Notes under the pieces: model-generated | Database searches by the model: none | What the model was told of the DNA's origin: nothing | The model's input: the letters and a program-made list of their open reading frames with translations, nothing else | In this document: positions 25,014-34,795 of the stretch, piece after piece | How positions within the stretch are numbered: the first letter of the stretch is position 1 | How the letters are laid out: every line of letters begins with the position of its first letter | From: Acetispira formosa (nom. nud.) | GTDB lineage: Bacteria > Desulfobacterota > Desulfarculia > Adiutricales > Adiutricaceae | Direction of reading: 5' to 3' | Length of the DNA stretch: 64,000 nt | Assembly: GCA_023525915.1 (NCBI GenBank) | Contig: CP026657.1 | Span: 3,806,001-3,870,000 of the forward strand | Translations under genes and position numbers: made by a program

Positions 25014-25256
25014 ATGATCAATATCAACACTCCATCCGACATTGGCACCGCCATCCGCAAAGCCCGCAAAACTCTGGGCCTCACTCAGCCACAGCTGGCT
25101 TTGGCGGCCGGAGTAGGGGTACGCTTCATTGTGGAATTGGAGGCCGGTAAACCCACCGTGCGCCTGGAGAATGTTCTGCGGGTGGTGTCGGCTCTGGGTG
25201 GAAGGCTGGCTTTAGAGGGAGTGCCGCCGGAACTGACCGGAGAAGGGGAGGCCTGA
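25014..25256 (+). CDS. hipB: HipB-like antitoxin/repressor
   Basis: An 80-residue XRE-type helix-turn-helix protein: IGTAIRKARKTLGLTQPQLALAAGVGVRFIVELEAGKPTV followed by NVLRVVSALGGRLALEG, the characteristic HipB/Y4mF pattern. I chose the ATG at 25014, with AAAGGGA 7 nt upstream. It ends with TGA one base before the hipA ATG (25258), a classic antitoxin-toxin operon order. It would neutralise HipA and repress the operon through the inverted repeat at 24943-25011. It stabilises island B or contributes to persistence; that role is inferred. Confidence 0.92.
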   Translation: MININTPSDIGTAIRKARKTLGLTQPQLALAAGVGVRFIVELEAGKPTVRLENVLRVVSALGGRLALEGVPPELTGEGEA

Positions 25257-25257
25257 T

Positions 25258-26532
25258 ATGCCACGGCAACTGACGGTTTTTCTTTTCAACCAAAAGGTGG
25301 GCGCACTCCAACAGGAAGACGGCAGGTTGCGCTTTGCCTATGACCCGGCCTGGCTGAATAACCCAGAGGGGAGACCTCTTTCCCAATCCTTGCCTCTACG
25401 TGCTGAACCGTTTGATGATCGGTCGGCTCGACCGTTTTTTGCCGGGCTGTTGCCGGAAGGTGACTTGCGCGTCCGGTTAGCCAAAATCCTGCAAGTTTCC
25501 CGGCAAAATGATTTCGCTCTGCTCGACGGGCTAGGCGGCGAGTGCGCCGGAGCCGTTACCTTGCTGGAAGAACACACAGAAATTCTGCCGCCTTCTGCGC
25601 CTTCACCTCTTCACTGGCTGGATGATGAAGAGCTGACCGGCCTGCTAGAGACTTTGCCCAAGCGTCCCATGCTGGTGGGCGAATCCGGTTTGCGCCTGTC
25701 CCTGGCCGGGGCTCAAGACAAATTGCCGGTGCTGGCCGAATACGCGGACGGGCAGATTCGGGTTGCTTTGCCGCCCCGTCAGGCCCCCAGTTCCCACATC
25801 CTGAAGCCGGAGATCGCCGACCTTCCCGGCAGCGCTCACAACGAAGCATTTTGCCTGACCCTGGCCGCCGCTTGCGGCTTACCGGCGGCCAGAGCCGCTG
25901 TCCATCAAATTCCGTCTTCAGGTCGGATTTTTCTGCTGGTGGAGCGCTATGATCGTCGCCGACGGCCAGATGGGCAACTGGAGCGCCTTCACCAGGAGGA
26001 TTTCTGTCAGGCCCTGGGCGTCGCCCCAGAATACAAATACCAAAACGAGGGCGGCCCTGACCTGGCCGCCTGTTTCGAACTACTTCGTTCAGCCACCCGC
26101 CCCAGCGCCCCGGAGATATTGCGGCTCCTGGACGGCGTAATCTTCAACGCCTTGGTGGGCAACAACGATGCCCACGCCAAAAATTTATCGCTTCTCTACG
26201 ATAAACAATATCCAACCCTGGCCCCGCTATATGATGTGCTGTGCACAGCCGCCTATCCGCACCTCACCGATAAAATGGCTATGAAGATCGGCGGTAAATA
26301 CCGCTTCAACGATCTGTTCCAACGCCATTGGGAGGCCTTTGCCAAAAGCGCGGGCCTATCACCGGCTCAGGTCAAAAAGCGGGTACTACAAATGTCTGAG
26401 ATCATACCAAGCGAGGCTCATAGACTATATGGTGAATTTGCCGCTTACGATTTGGCGCACGATAGTCTGGGGAAAGTAGTTTCTATCATCGGCGAGCGCT
26501 GTATTCTTATAAAACAACGGGTTCAATCATAA
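25258..26532 (+). CDS. hipA: HipA-like serine/threonine kinase toxin
   Basis: A 424-residue HipA protein. The N-terminal couple-HipA domain (LTVFLFNQKVGALQQ, SQSLPLR, FFAGLLPEGDLR) and the kinase body (GLRLSLAGAQDKLPV, SSHILKPEI, NEAFCLTLAAACGL) are intact. The catalytic loop reads GNNDAHAKNLSLL and the metal-binding DFG equivalent is LAPLYDVLC. Known HipA kinases phosphorylate glutamyl-tRNA synthetase or related targets to halt translation. No frameshift or missing motif is seen. It directly follows hipB with a 1-nt gap. GC content is like the backbone and higher than the defence operon downstream, so it may have a separate origin within the island. Confidence 0.95.
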   Translation: MPRQLTVFLFNQKVGALQQEDGRLRFAYDPAWLNNPEGRPLSQSLPLRAEPFDDRSARPFFAGLLPEGDLRVRLAKILQVSRQNDFALLDGLGGECAGAVTLLEEHTEILPPSAPSPLHWLDDEELTGLLETLPKRPMLVGESGLRLSLAGAQDKLPVLAEYADGQIRVALPPRQAPSSHILKPEIADLPGSAHNEAFCLTLAAACGLPAARAAVHQIPSSGRIFLLVERYDRRRRPDGQLERLHQEDFCQALGVAPEYKYQNEGGPDLAACFELLRSATRPSAPEILRLLDGVIFNALVGNNDAHAKNLSLLYDKQYPTLAPLYDVLCTAAYPHLTDKMAMKIGGKYRFNDLFQRHWEAFAKSAGLSPAQVKKRVLQMSEIIPSEAHRLYGEFAAYDLAHDSLGKVVSIIGERCILIKQRVQS

Positions 26533-26716
26533 GAATGCTTCCTTTTCCTAATTCTGTGCTTCCACCTGACCATATTTTGTAACCTGGGTTACTGGAGACT
26601 CATATGAGATTTGAGATTGGCGACCCGACTCTCAATTTTTAGTAGCGTTCCATTTGCTCAATAAGGATTGTACGCGTACATAGCGGCCTTCTTCTGCTCT
26701 ATCTTATTTTACTCTC

Positions 26717-27136
26717 TCATGGGTTGAGAATTTCATTTATAAGAGACTCGAGTCTTGCCTCACCGGTTATGCCTTTAAGTTCGCATTCCCAAACAACAAT
26801 AACTCTCCACTTGGCAGCACGTAGTTTTTGAATGTTCTTTTTGTCTCTGTTTCGATTGCCTTCAAGCTTTGATTGCCAAAATTCAACATTTGATTTTGGC
26901 ATAACAAAGTGCGGACAGTTTTCATGATAATGCCAAAAACATCCGTGTACAAAAACCATTGTACGATGCTTGGGGAGAACAATATCGGGTTTGCCTAAAT
27001 ATCGCCTGTCATTCTTCCTGTAGCGAAATCCCTTGGCAAAAAGATACTTTCGCACTACTTCTTCCGGTTTTGTATTTGTACTGCGAATCCGTGACATATT
27101 GTAACTGCGAGCTTGTGGAGAACGATTGTCGGCCAT
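26717..27136 (-). CDS. vsr: Very short patch repair endonuclease (Vsr)
   Basis: A 139-residue protein with every Vsr landmark: RSYNMSRIRSTNTKPEEVVRK at the N terminus, GFRYRKNDRRYLGKPDIVLPKHR with the catalytic aspartate, VFVHGCFWHYHENC, and a C-terminal AKWRVIVVWECEL. Vsr nicks DNA beside T:G mismatches made when 5-methylcytosine deaminates, so it belongs with a C5 methyltransferase; one lies five genes upstream in the same operon. GGGAGG precedes the ATG at 27136, 16 nt after the AIPR stop. It is the last gene of the minus-strand run 35971 to 26717. Confidence 0.95.
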   Translation of the reverse strand: MADNRSPQARSYNMSRIRSTNTKPEEVVRKYLFAKGFRYRKNDRRYLGKPDIVLPKHRTMVFVHGCFWHYHENCPHFVMPKSNVEFWQSKLEGNRNRDKKNIQKLRAAKWRVIVVWECELKGITGEARLESLINEILNP

Positions 27137-27152
27137 AGAATCAGCCTCCCAA

Positions 27153-29612
27153 TTACATGTTATCAACAGGATAAAGTTTCATTACTTCTTTTATTTTGCG
27201 GGCTTCGGCAAATAGGGCATCTAAATTGTTTAAAAATTGCTTGACTACAGTGCGATCTAGTTTGCTGCCATGATTTAATCCGATACGCCCATCACGGAAA
27301 TAATTAGGATCATATGCTTTGAAATTCTGCATCTTGAGTTTTACAGAATTCGCTGTCCTACCAATAGTTTTAGCGAGATTGACAATCTGTTCATTGCTTG
27401 AATTGACCTTTTCACTTGGAATTGTACAATAGAGTTCCAATGCGAGTATGGTCTCTTCGAGTGTCCAGTTTCTGCGCGACTCATTGGCCTCCGCCATATC
27501 TAAGCCGCTTTTATTAGCAGTGTCAATCTGCACCTGCGCTTCCTTGAGCTTATCACGGACTGCCATAATTTTTTTGAAATTAGACTGTGGCAAACCGATT
27601 AAGCCTTCGCAATAACCAATTGCGAGTTCTAGCAGTTGAGTATCCAGGGCATTCAGCAAATCCTGTTGTTTTCCTATGTCTAAAAGGCGGCTCCAATATT
27701 CGCTACCAAATTGAAAAACCTGAACCTCCGCAGAAAGTTCATCGCTGAATTCTTGATTACGTTTGGCAGCCATTTTTTCGTCACGCCCATCGTCTTTACT
27801 GATCAGGAATATTTTTGTTGAATCGCTCAATCTTATCGGTATATCAGATACGGCACTCCAGCAATCTTTATTTTTGCAATATGTTTCAATGTTGCCGTGA
27901 TTTGGACTTATAAGCAACTCTCGGATGGCATATGCAATACGGCCTATATCATCAATCAGGAAGTCAGGTAACTCTTGTCTATCCCATATTTGCCGATAAT
28001 TTAGCATTTTGCCAAGATTTTGGGCCTCGTATATCAGTCGCGAGAACGTGTAGGTGACCAATTGGACAAGATACCCTTTGTTCTCTTTATACCAATCCAA
28101 TCCAAGGATGGTTTTGCGGATCGTTAAAAAAGTTATTGCTTTTGCAATAAGATCCCTATAGTAGGATTCGTTGAAAATAGAGGGATCATTTCGCCACTGT
28201 TTTTCCATTTCTACTTGGAACCGAACAGAATTTATTTCTCGTCCCCAAGCCACGTTATATGGTAACATATCCGCTGAGTTTATATATTTAGCTAGGTCAG
28301 TTTTGTCGAATCGCTGATTATGCGGATTGATTCGTTCGTAAGTAGCACGCTCACCTTTTGACATCTTCATCTTGGGCTGATCATACTGCCCGCGGGATCG
28401 TTCAAAGAACCAAAGTGTTTGATAGGGCAAGCCTTTCGACGGAGGCGAGTATATTTTGCGAGAGAGCTCCTCAATACGCAGGTAGAATGGGTGGTTGGAA
28501 GCCAAGTCGGCAGAGGTAACTTTATTTTGGCTATTGGCATATTGCGATATTTTTCTAACAAACTCACCGCCTTCATCGCTTTCGTCGCGGGTAACCGTTA
28601 GCTTCATCTGCACAAAAATGCCATCCAATAACGCTTCATCCTTGATACTCGCGGACGCTAAGGAGGCGGTTGTTTGGCCGCCGTTTATAATTTGTAAATC
28701 GGTAAATGAAGTGATACAAAGCCCTTTCTCTAATATGCTATCCAATTCTACGCTTTTGGCTGTCGTTGAAATGCCATTGTTGTATGAGAAAAAATTCTGC
28801 CGTTCGTTTAGGATCGTGCCCCGAATGCCTTTGTTTACGCCGCCGCGCAATTGGAGAAAGGAGCGGACATTTCTTTCAAGCAGCCGAGGACCAAACCGCT
28901 TGTAAATGTTAGAGAGAAATTCACCGGGAACGACTGCCAGATATGCTTCATAACTGCCTGTGCCAATATCGGCGCGAATACATTGGATACCATCAAATCC
29001 GAATTCGGTGACATCAATTATAACATCCTCTTTCTCGGTGGAGGCAAGCTGTGCATTGAAAATTTTTTCAAAATCAATAATGTCAAGTTCGACTTTATAT
29101 GTCTTGTCTAGAATTAGAATATCATCTAATTCGATATTCTTAACGCGCTTACTGAGTTGATTTGTACTAATTATAAAAAGGTGTATTTTATAAATATCTG
29201 CAGTGTTTCTCTTGATATCCAGTGCTAATTGAACGGCTGGATTGGATTGCTCTGCATTCACAAAATAGCCCTTGATAGCGTTTTCAACGAAACTGATCAT
29301 TTGATTGCTGTGCTTGTTGATGTCGGTGTTCGTTATGTTGGTTATTTGATTCGGATTATAATCAGCATAAAGCAAGTTGACAGAGTTTGTTGAATGCTCA
29401 AGGGAACCAGCATGGATAAGCATCCTTTTAAACGCACGGGTACCTATGGGAACTGAGAAATAGCACTGGTCAATACCGGAAAGAAGCGACCAATCACTAA
29501 CCATTATTTCAGAGATCAAATCAATAAAGACTTCGTACGGATAACGTTCCTCTTCTATTGAAGTTGCTTTTATCTGGTTTAGGTAGTATTCTCTGTATTC
29601 CTGTAAATCCAC
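27153..29612 (-). CDS. AIPR-family antiphage protein
   Basis: An 819-residue protein starting at a GTG with AAGGAGA upstream, 2 nt after the PD-(D/E)XK gene stop. The AIPR region spans about residues 200-600 and shows the family core: FFSYNNGISTTAKSVEL, LQIINGGQTTASLA, VRKISQYANSQNKVTSADLASNHPF and LWFFERSRGQYDQ. A C-terminal 100-residue part (NWTLEETILALELYCTIP, IGRTANSVKLKMQNF) is a separate helical module seen attached to restriction-type proteins. AIPR proteins are linked to abortive phage infection; the mechanism is not settled. It fills the AIPR position of an MZA-type operon. Confidence 0.9.
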   Translation of the reverse strand: MDLQEYREYYLNQIKATSIEEERYPYEVFIDLISEIMVSDWSLLSGIDQCYFSVPIGTRAFKRMLIHAGSLEHSTNSVNLLYADYNPNQITNITNTDINKHSNQMISFVENAIKGYFVNAEQSNPAVQLALDIKRNTADIYKIHLFIISTNQLSKRVKNIELDDILILDKTYKVELDIIDFEKIFNAQLASTEKEDVIIDVTEFGFDGIQCIRADIGTGSYEAYLAVVPGEFLSNIYKRFGPRLLERNVRSFLQLRGGVNKGIRGTILNERQNFFSYNNGISTTAKSVELDSILEKGLCITSFTDLQIINGGQTTASLASASIKDEALLDGIFVQMKLTVTRDESDEGGEFVRKISQYANSQNKVTSADLASNHPFYLRIEELSRKIYSPPSKGLPYQTLWFFERSRGQYDQPKMKMSKGERATYERINPHNQRFDKTDLAKYINSADMLPYNVAWGREINSVRFQVEMEKQWRNDPSIFNESYYRDLIAKAITFLTIRKTILGLDWYKENKGYLVQLVTYTFSRLIYEAQNLGKMLNYRQIWDRQELPDFLIDDIGRIAYAIRELLISPNHGNIETYCKNKDCWSAVSDIPIRLSDSTKIFLISKDDGRDEKMAAKRNQEFSDELSAEVQVFQFGSEYWSRLLDIGKQQDLLNALDTQLLELAIGYCEGLIGLPQSNFKKIMAVRDKLKEAQVQIDTANKSGLDMAEANESRRNWTLEETILALELYCTIPSEKVNSSNEQIVNLAKTIGRTANSVKLKMQNFKAYDPNYFRDGRIGLNHGSKLDRTVVKQFLNNLDALFAEARKIKEVMKLYPVDNM

Positions 29613-29614
29613 AG

Positions 29615-30544
29615 TTAGTTCTCCTTAAACCGATCCAGTGAATTGATGACTAACTCATAGCTGACTTTGCATATTTCTTGAAATTTTACATCAGATTCCA
29701 AAATCCGTGGGAATTGGGAGTTGACTGCATAAAAATGCTGTGATACCACGCTGTATTTTTCTAAACAGCATTCGTCAGTCAAGTTGAGGCCATACCCTGC
29801 CAACTTGCCAATGAACAGTTCCCTTGTCTCCTCAAGGTCTATTTTCTCCAAAATTGCTTGAAGAAGTTCGCCTATACTGGATTTACCGTTGGTATATAGA
29901 GGTGACATGGCTTCAATCTTAACAATGACAAGATGTCCTGGAACATCTGAGGAGAGTTGGAAAACAGATGAAATCTTGACACTCACTGCAGAGGAGGACA
30001 CGGTTTTTACTTCATACCAGTCTGTTTCAATTGAGAAGTCTTTTGCTGTGCCATCTGCACCGCTCCAAGCCGCGACTGCGTCGTCTATGCCGTATTTTTC
30101 TGAGCAGGCGGTATGCAGAAAGTAAAGTTCTCCAAAGAGTCCCTTGAGCAATTCGGCGGATATGTTTGCGCCGCCCCTCTTGAACATGGACTTCCATATG
30201 TGGAATCTGTTTTTGAGATAAATCAGCGCTTTTTTTTCTTCGTCAATACCTTCAATTGCGCTGACCATATCATTGCAAAACGAATAAAAAACCTGTCTCG
30301 CGTTCGTCTGCAACAGATCAAAGTTTGTCCAATAAACACCATCCATTTCTTTTCCTTGGATGACTTTTAACAGCTTGGTTGACTCCATCTTTGGTGGTGC
30401 AACAGAGGACATGAAAGACAGACGCAGATTCCCATCGTTGCTTATGCCATGATAAACCTTGACAGCAGAGTCAAGCTCTATCATTTTTTGCGAACCAATT
30501 TCCCCGGAAATAACCTCGAACATCTCTTTGGTGACGCTACTCAT
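29615..30544 (-). CDS. PD-(D/E)XK motif protein (DUF4420)
   Basis: A 309-residue protein. The nuclease-like core runs GLFGELYFLH (about residue 130), AAWSGADGTAKDFSIETDWYEVKTVSS (about 155-182), that is, a Glu, an Asp and an ExK triad in order as in PD-(D/E)XK folds. The ATG at 30544 overlaps the last codons of the Z1 gene by 8 nt (ATGAGTAG), so translation is coupled. A longer reading from 30577 has no separate site. This is the usual third partner between Z1 and AIPR proteins in methyltransferase-ATPase-Z1 systems. Nuclease activity is predicted from the motif. Confidence 0.85.
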   Translation of the reverse strand: MSSVTKEMFEVISGEIGSQKMIELDSAVKVYHGISNDGNLRLSFMSSVAPPKMESTKLLKVIQGKEMDGVYWTNFDLLQTNARQVFYSFCNDMVSAIEGIDEEKKALIYLKNRFHIWKSMFKRGGANISAELLKGLFGELYFLHTACSEKYGIDDAVAAWSGADGTAKDFSIETDWYEVKTVSSSAVSVKISSVFQLSSDVPGHLVIVKIEAMSPLYTNGKSSIGELLQAILEKIDLEETRELFIGKLAGYGLNLTDECCLEKYSVVSQHFYAVNSQFPRILESDVKFQEICKVSYELVINSLDRFKEN

Positions 30545-33320
30545 CACTGAGTTCCTCCTCGTCAAATTCTTCTTCATAAGAGTTAAGTTCCTCAGCTTTA
30601 ATTGAGTTTACTCTGTACTGTATCATCACCTTGGAGTCTCGGGCAGGGAAGCCAACAGCAAAACCGACCAGAAAATCAGAACCAAAGGTCGTTTTGATCG
30701 CCACGTACTTTTCCCGGTCTGCCAGAGACAGGTTCTTGCCGTCAATCTTCAAATCAATATAATATATTGCGAGAAGCGGGCGCTCCCTAAGTTTCAACCA
30801 ATCTTTAGCGGTTAACTGATCGGACGTCTTACCAGAACGTTTCTTTTTTTTCTTGGATAGAATTTCTTGTTTTTTTTCCTGTGTGATATCTACGCCGCTG
30901 TCAAAAATACCGGGATCAATGATGCGGTTATTTGAACCGCCCAAGCGAATGAAGTTTTCGTCTGATGAGCCCAAATGAAAAACACGCTCAGAAGCTTGCA
31001 GTTCCTGTCCTGGGATTGGTATCTTTTGATTAGATTCACCAGTCGCAACTACAACATCCCAAGTCTGGAATAATGGGCTTTCCCTGATATAGGTGGCAAG
31101 GCTCGCACTGTCAAATCGCTTATTCACGCTTGGAATGGCTATACTCTGAAGCAAGTCGGCCACATCGGCACTGGAAACTCCTTGCAACATACAGCGATTT
31201 TTGATCGTTGAGAACCCGATTCCTTTCACTTGCTGCTGCGTGAAGAATTTGACAAGGAGATTGTTATTAGTCCTATTTTTTCCTGCATCCTTAAAGAGCT
31301 TGGATGTATCTGTGTAAACACCACCATAATTTACATAATGTTCAAGAACCTGTGTGTGGTGCATTTTATTTCGTGCAGTAACGAGCATAGTGGTTTCAAG
31401 CGCCGCCGGTGATTCTTTGACCATCAATCCGAACTCACGGGGTGTCTTGCACTGCAATTCCATCTCACGGAACTGCTCCTTGAGATCGCGAATAGCATCC
31501 ATCACAGCACTGAAAGAATTAATACTTGCTTGGGATAGGAAAATACGGCATAAATCCTCATAGCGGGGGCGGTACCCAAACCAACGGCACATCTGGAGTA
31601 AAGTGTCATACGCGGTAGCGCTTCGGCTGTAGTAGCTGACACAGAGCCCTTCCAGCGTCAAACCGCGCGAAAGGACGAAACCGCCGATCACGATTACTCT
31701 CGATCCTTGCTCTGCATGTGCGCTGTAATCATAACGCAAATTACCGCGATAGCGGTTATTTATGATTGCCGTTTCAAACTGTTTAATTTCTTCCCATAGT
31801 CCGCGCTGAATATCCACCCAATTGAAACCGCTCCGTATTTGGGCATAAAAATCTGACCCGTGATCGTCGGCTTTCATATAAATTTTATACAGGCGGTTCA
31901 TATCGGCGTTCGTGATAAAATCGCACTCAGATTTGTAGGAATCCTGTTCGATAATGTTTTTAAGTTTGTTCACATATGCATCGACAGCATTTCTTATGCT
32001 TTCCTGCGGGTCATTCAGAGGGGAGACGTTAATCATCATCGAACGATGTTTATATTGATCGCCGCGCAGAGTGCGAACCACATTGTTGATTAAGAAGCAT
32101 AGGACGGCTTCTTTCAAGCTGTCTGGCAAAACGTTAACGTACAGATCCTTCTTATGTTTGACCGGTATGAAGTCAGTTTCTGCAGTATCCAATACCCGAA
32201 TAGCAGGGGAAATTGATCCGTCGTCAGGGAATACCTTCTCCCCGCCAAAATATATGTCAGGCGCGTTGAGCTGAATAATAAAATCGGCGGGGAATAAGTC
32301 TTGATCCTCTTCATTGACATCAAAAGGATTGATAAAAATATTGGCAAACGGTGTTGCCGTAAAGCCGATATACGATGCGATGGGGAAGTTGTTATAGATG
32401 TCCCGAATACGGCGATTGACTGCGGATGGATCATATTCCGGCTTCTTTGTATTTACCGAAGCGTTATCTGCCTCGTCGTCGATGATTAAGATGCTGTCGC
32501 CGGATATATTATGTTCACCGGGCTTAAGCCATTTATGCACGCTCTCCAGAATTTTGGTGTGCTTCTTGATTACCAGTATTACAGGTTTATTGAAATCGGT
32601 CGGCGCAGCATTTAACCTCTTTTGGATGAATTTCGCAAAGTCATAATCGCCGTTTGTAAGCGGGATAGCGTGATATTGTTGATCCGGCACGCCAACACCT
32701 ATGTATTGTATCATGCCGCCGATGGAATTGCTGTAGGCACCGATGAATCCTAAATCCACGCGCTCTTGTGTTTGCTTGCGTAAGGAGTCAGTTAATCCTG
32801 CCAGCAAAACAATAACGCGGTAGCCATAATCACAGGCCATGTTAATAACGCCAAGATAATTGGCGGTTTTTCCGGCTTGAACGTCACCCATAACCATCCC
32901 GCGTTTCTTTGCTTCAGAAAGAGATACTGCGATGTGAGGATCTGCACACTGGGATAGGGTTTTCTCGCAATTCAACTCAAGATTATCGAGTACCGCCGCA
33001 TCCCATCCACTCTGTCGTAGGTAGCGACGATACCGTTCAAAATACGGACGCTCTTCACCGCGGCGAACATTGAACCAAGTGTCACTTAACGGATCCGCAA
33101 TAAGAATGTCTGGATCAAAGGTCTTTACACCGACATTGCTTTCATAACGGCAGACGACCTCATTCAGGATTATCTGAAAATCAGGAGCTTGCGGTAATAG
33201 TTTTAGAACGCCCAGGATTCCCGCTGCTTGGGAAACAAGCTCTTTATGAGGGGAAGGCTTTCTTTCCATCAAAACTTCAAGCATGGTTAAAGCCTTTGTT
33301 ACAACTTCTGCATTAATCAT
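30537..33320 (-). CDS. Z1-domain helicase-like protein
   Basis: A 927-residue protein. A Walker A-like loop, GDVQAGKTANYLG, lies at about residues 145-157, and the Walker B/DEAD-like IIDDEADNAS at about residue 283. The Z1 domain follows (GFTATPFANIFINPFD; IGGFVLSRGLTLEGL; TLLQMCRWFGYRPRYEDL), and the C terminus is a separate region ending in a very acidic tail (EEEFDEEELSDE). Z1 proteins are superfamily-2-type ATPases found with MORC/MutL-like ATPases in restriction and defence operons. The start overlaps the ATPase stop by 4 nt (ATGA), with GAGGAGGG upstream, and its end overlaps the PD-(D/E)XK start. Intact by all motifs I can see. Confidence 0.92.
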   Translation of the reverse strand: MINAEVVTKALTMLEVLMERKPSPHKELVSQAAGILGVLKLLPQAPDFQIILNEVVCRYESNVGVKTFDPDILIADPLSDTWFNVRRGEERPYFERYRRYLRQSGWDAAVLDNLELNCEKTLSQCADPHIAVSLSEAKKRGMVMGDVQAGKTANYLGVINMACDYGYRVIVLLAGLTDSLRKQTQERVDLGFIGAYSNSIGGMIQYIGVGVPDQQYHAIPLTNGDYDFAKFIQKRLNAAPTDFNKPVILVIKKHTKILESVHKWLKPGEHNISGDSILIIDDEADNASVNTKKPEYDPSAVNRRIRDIYNNFPIASYIGFTATPFANIFINPFDVNEEDQDLFPADFIIQLNAPDIYFGGEKVFPDDGSISPAIRVLDTAETDFIPVKHKKDLYVNVLPDSLKEAVLCFLINNVVRTLRGDQYKHRSMMINVSPLNDPQESIRNAVDAYVNKLKNIIEQDSYKSECDFITNADMNRLYKIYMKADDHGSDFYAQIRSGFNWVDIQRGLWEEIKQFETAIINNRYRGNLRYDYSAHAEQGSRVIVIGGFVLSRGLTLEGLCVSYYSRSATAYDTLLQMCRWFGYRPRYEDLCRIFLSQASINSFSAVMDAIRDLKEQFREMELQCKTPREFGLMVKESPAALETTMLVTARNKMHHTQVLEHYVNYGGVYTDTSKLFKDAGKNRTNNNLLVKFFTQQQVKGIGFSTIKNRCMLQGVSSADVADLLQSIAIPSVNKRFDSASLATYIRESPLFQTWDVVVATGESNQKIPIPGQELQASERVFHLGSSDENFIRLGGSNNRIIDPGIFDSGVDITQEKKQEILSKKKKKRSGKTSDQLTAKDWLKLRERPLLAIYYIDLKIDGKNLSLADREKYVAIKTTFGSDFLVGFAVGFPARDSKVMIQYRVNSIKAEELNSYEEEFDEEELSDE

Positions 33321-34774
33321 CCGAGAACCCTCCTCGTTACATAATCGAGTTTGTCACTCAGACAACTGTACGCTTCAGATGCAATGAGTCTTCCAAGCAA
33401 TGTTGCCTTGTCATCCTGCTTTGCCATCGCCAGTATATCGATCAGCTCGGTGATTAGTTGTTCATTATCAGCGGCGTCTTCTCCGTCGTGAATTTTCAGC
33501 GAGTCCGTGTGGTCATTCATAATAGAGTATTTGGGGAGGAGGGTTTCGATCTGAGATAAAAGCATTTCAAGCAGCCGAGACTCGCCCTTGCCAAGATTTT
33601 CGAACAGTTCCGTCACTAGAGGATTATCCCTGTTGACGGTGTATTGCACGGTTTTATCGTGCATGTTTACAGTCCGAATCCAAACCTTATTCTCAGCTTG
33701 CTGTTCTTTAATCCCTGGAAACCGCACGGTTTTTTTGCTGCGAACAAATGAATCACGCACTGACGCACGAAGTTCTTCCTTGAGAACATCAGGGATCTTT
33801 GCGGAAGATTTTTTTACATCTAACATCCAAATAATGTCAAGAGATGACGGAATATCAACTTGTACGCGGGCCAGCTTATTTTGTTCACTTTTTAAACCCA
33901 TCCGCAACCAACTGCCCCAAGATATCAGCCGTCTGTTACGATATAAGTAAAAACCTTGATCATCATAAATACTCTTCGGATACCCCAGCAGGGCCTTCTC
34001 TTCACCTGTGATAGTATTCCAAAAAGGCAGGGTGTGCGGGGTGACGTGGATGGTGTGCCCACCGATTACCAAATGTTCCGTATGGCCGGTTTGCTGTCTC
34101 GGGGCAGAGCTGCAAAGAAAAGGATCGCGTTTCTCTATTCGCCTGGTATTAAAATATATCTCATGTGTAACATAAAATCGGTGAAACACAAGCTCGACAT
34201 GACGTTTCGCTTCTGCTACTGCTTCTCGAAATGAGTCCTCATAATTTTTTGCTCTGCTTTCGATTTTATCAAACTTTGTCCAAATCACCAAAGTACCGGA
34301 TGTATACTCGAATAATTTGTCCACAGTGGGAACGGATTGTATTTCTTTTTCTTCAAGAACGCGCAGATTCCACTTATTTTCTGCTTCAATCAAATCTAGA
34401 TCGAACATGATGGCATTAACTGCGCCATGCACTTTACTGACAACTGTAAATTCACGGCATTGTGAAAGAGAAGCCGATTTTAACCCTAATCCGAAACGTC
34501 CGAGCTCAATATCACTGTCAGGCCGGTCATCACGGTTAGAACCGAGAAGCATGGCATTTTCGAGTTTTTCATAGCTCATGCCGTAGCCATTATCAAGGAA
34601 AGCAACATAAGATTTCCCGGCAGCAACATCTGTGATTACATCAATGCGGGAAGATTTGGCAGATATACTGTTGTCTATGATGTCGGCAACAGCCGTGGAG
34701 AAATTGTACCCGATGGCACGAATACCTGTTATTAGGGTTTTCGCCGGCGGTTCTTTGGTAATAATCCTTCCCAA
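33317..34774 (-). CDS. GHKL (MutL/MORC-like) ATPase
   Basis: A 485-residue ATPase of the gyrase/Hsp90/MutL superfamily. The N box is ADIIDNSISAKSSRIDV at about residues 30-46, motif G1 is FLDNGYGMSYEKL, and G2 is GRFGLGLKSASLSQC at about residues 92-106. The rest lacks the MutL endonuclease domain; the second half is helical and ends in a conserved-looking LIDILAMAKQ. It starts at TTG, chosen because GGAGGGAG lies 6-12 nt upstream and translation fits at MGRIITKEPP. Such ATPases pair with Z1 proteins and methyltransferases in the defence type called MZA. Stop overlaps the Z1 start. Confidence 0.9.
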   Translation of the reverse strand: MGRIITKEPPAKTLITGIRAIGYNFSTAVADIIDNSISAKSSRIDVITDVAAGKSYVAFLDNGYGMSYEKLENAMLLGSNRDDRPDSDIELGRFGLGLKSASLSQCREFTVVSKVHGAVNAIMFDLDLIEAENKWNLRVLEEKEIQSVPTVDKLFEYTSGTLVIWTKFDKIESRAKNYEDSFREAVAEAKRHVELVFHRFYVTHEIYFNTRRIEKRDPFLCSSAPRQQTGHTEHLVIGGHTIHVTPHTLPFWNTITGEEKALLGYPKSIYDDQGFYLYRNRRLISWGSWLRMGLKSEQNKLARVQVDIPSSLDIIWMLDVKKSSAKIPDVLKEELRASVRDSFVRSKKTVRFPGIKEQQAENKVWIRTVNMHDKTVQYTVNRDNPLVTELFENLGKGESRLLEMLLSQIETLLPKYSIMNDHTDSLKIHDGEDAADNEQLITELIDILAMAKQDDKATLLGRLIASEAYSCLSDKLDYVTRRVLG

Positions 34775-34795
34775 GGTCTCCCTCCTCCCCGCTTG

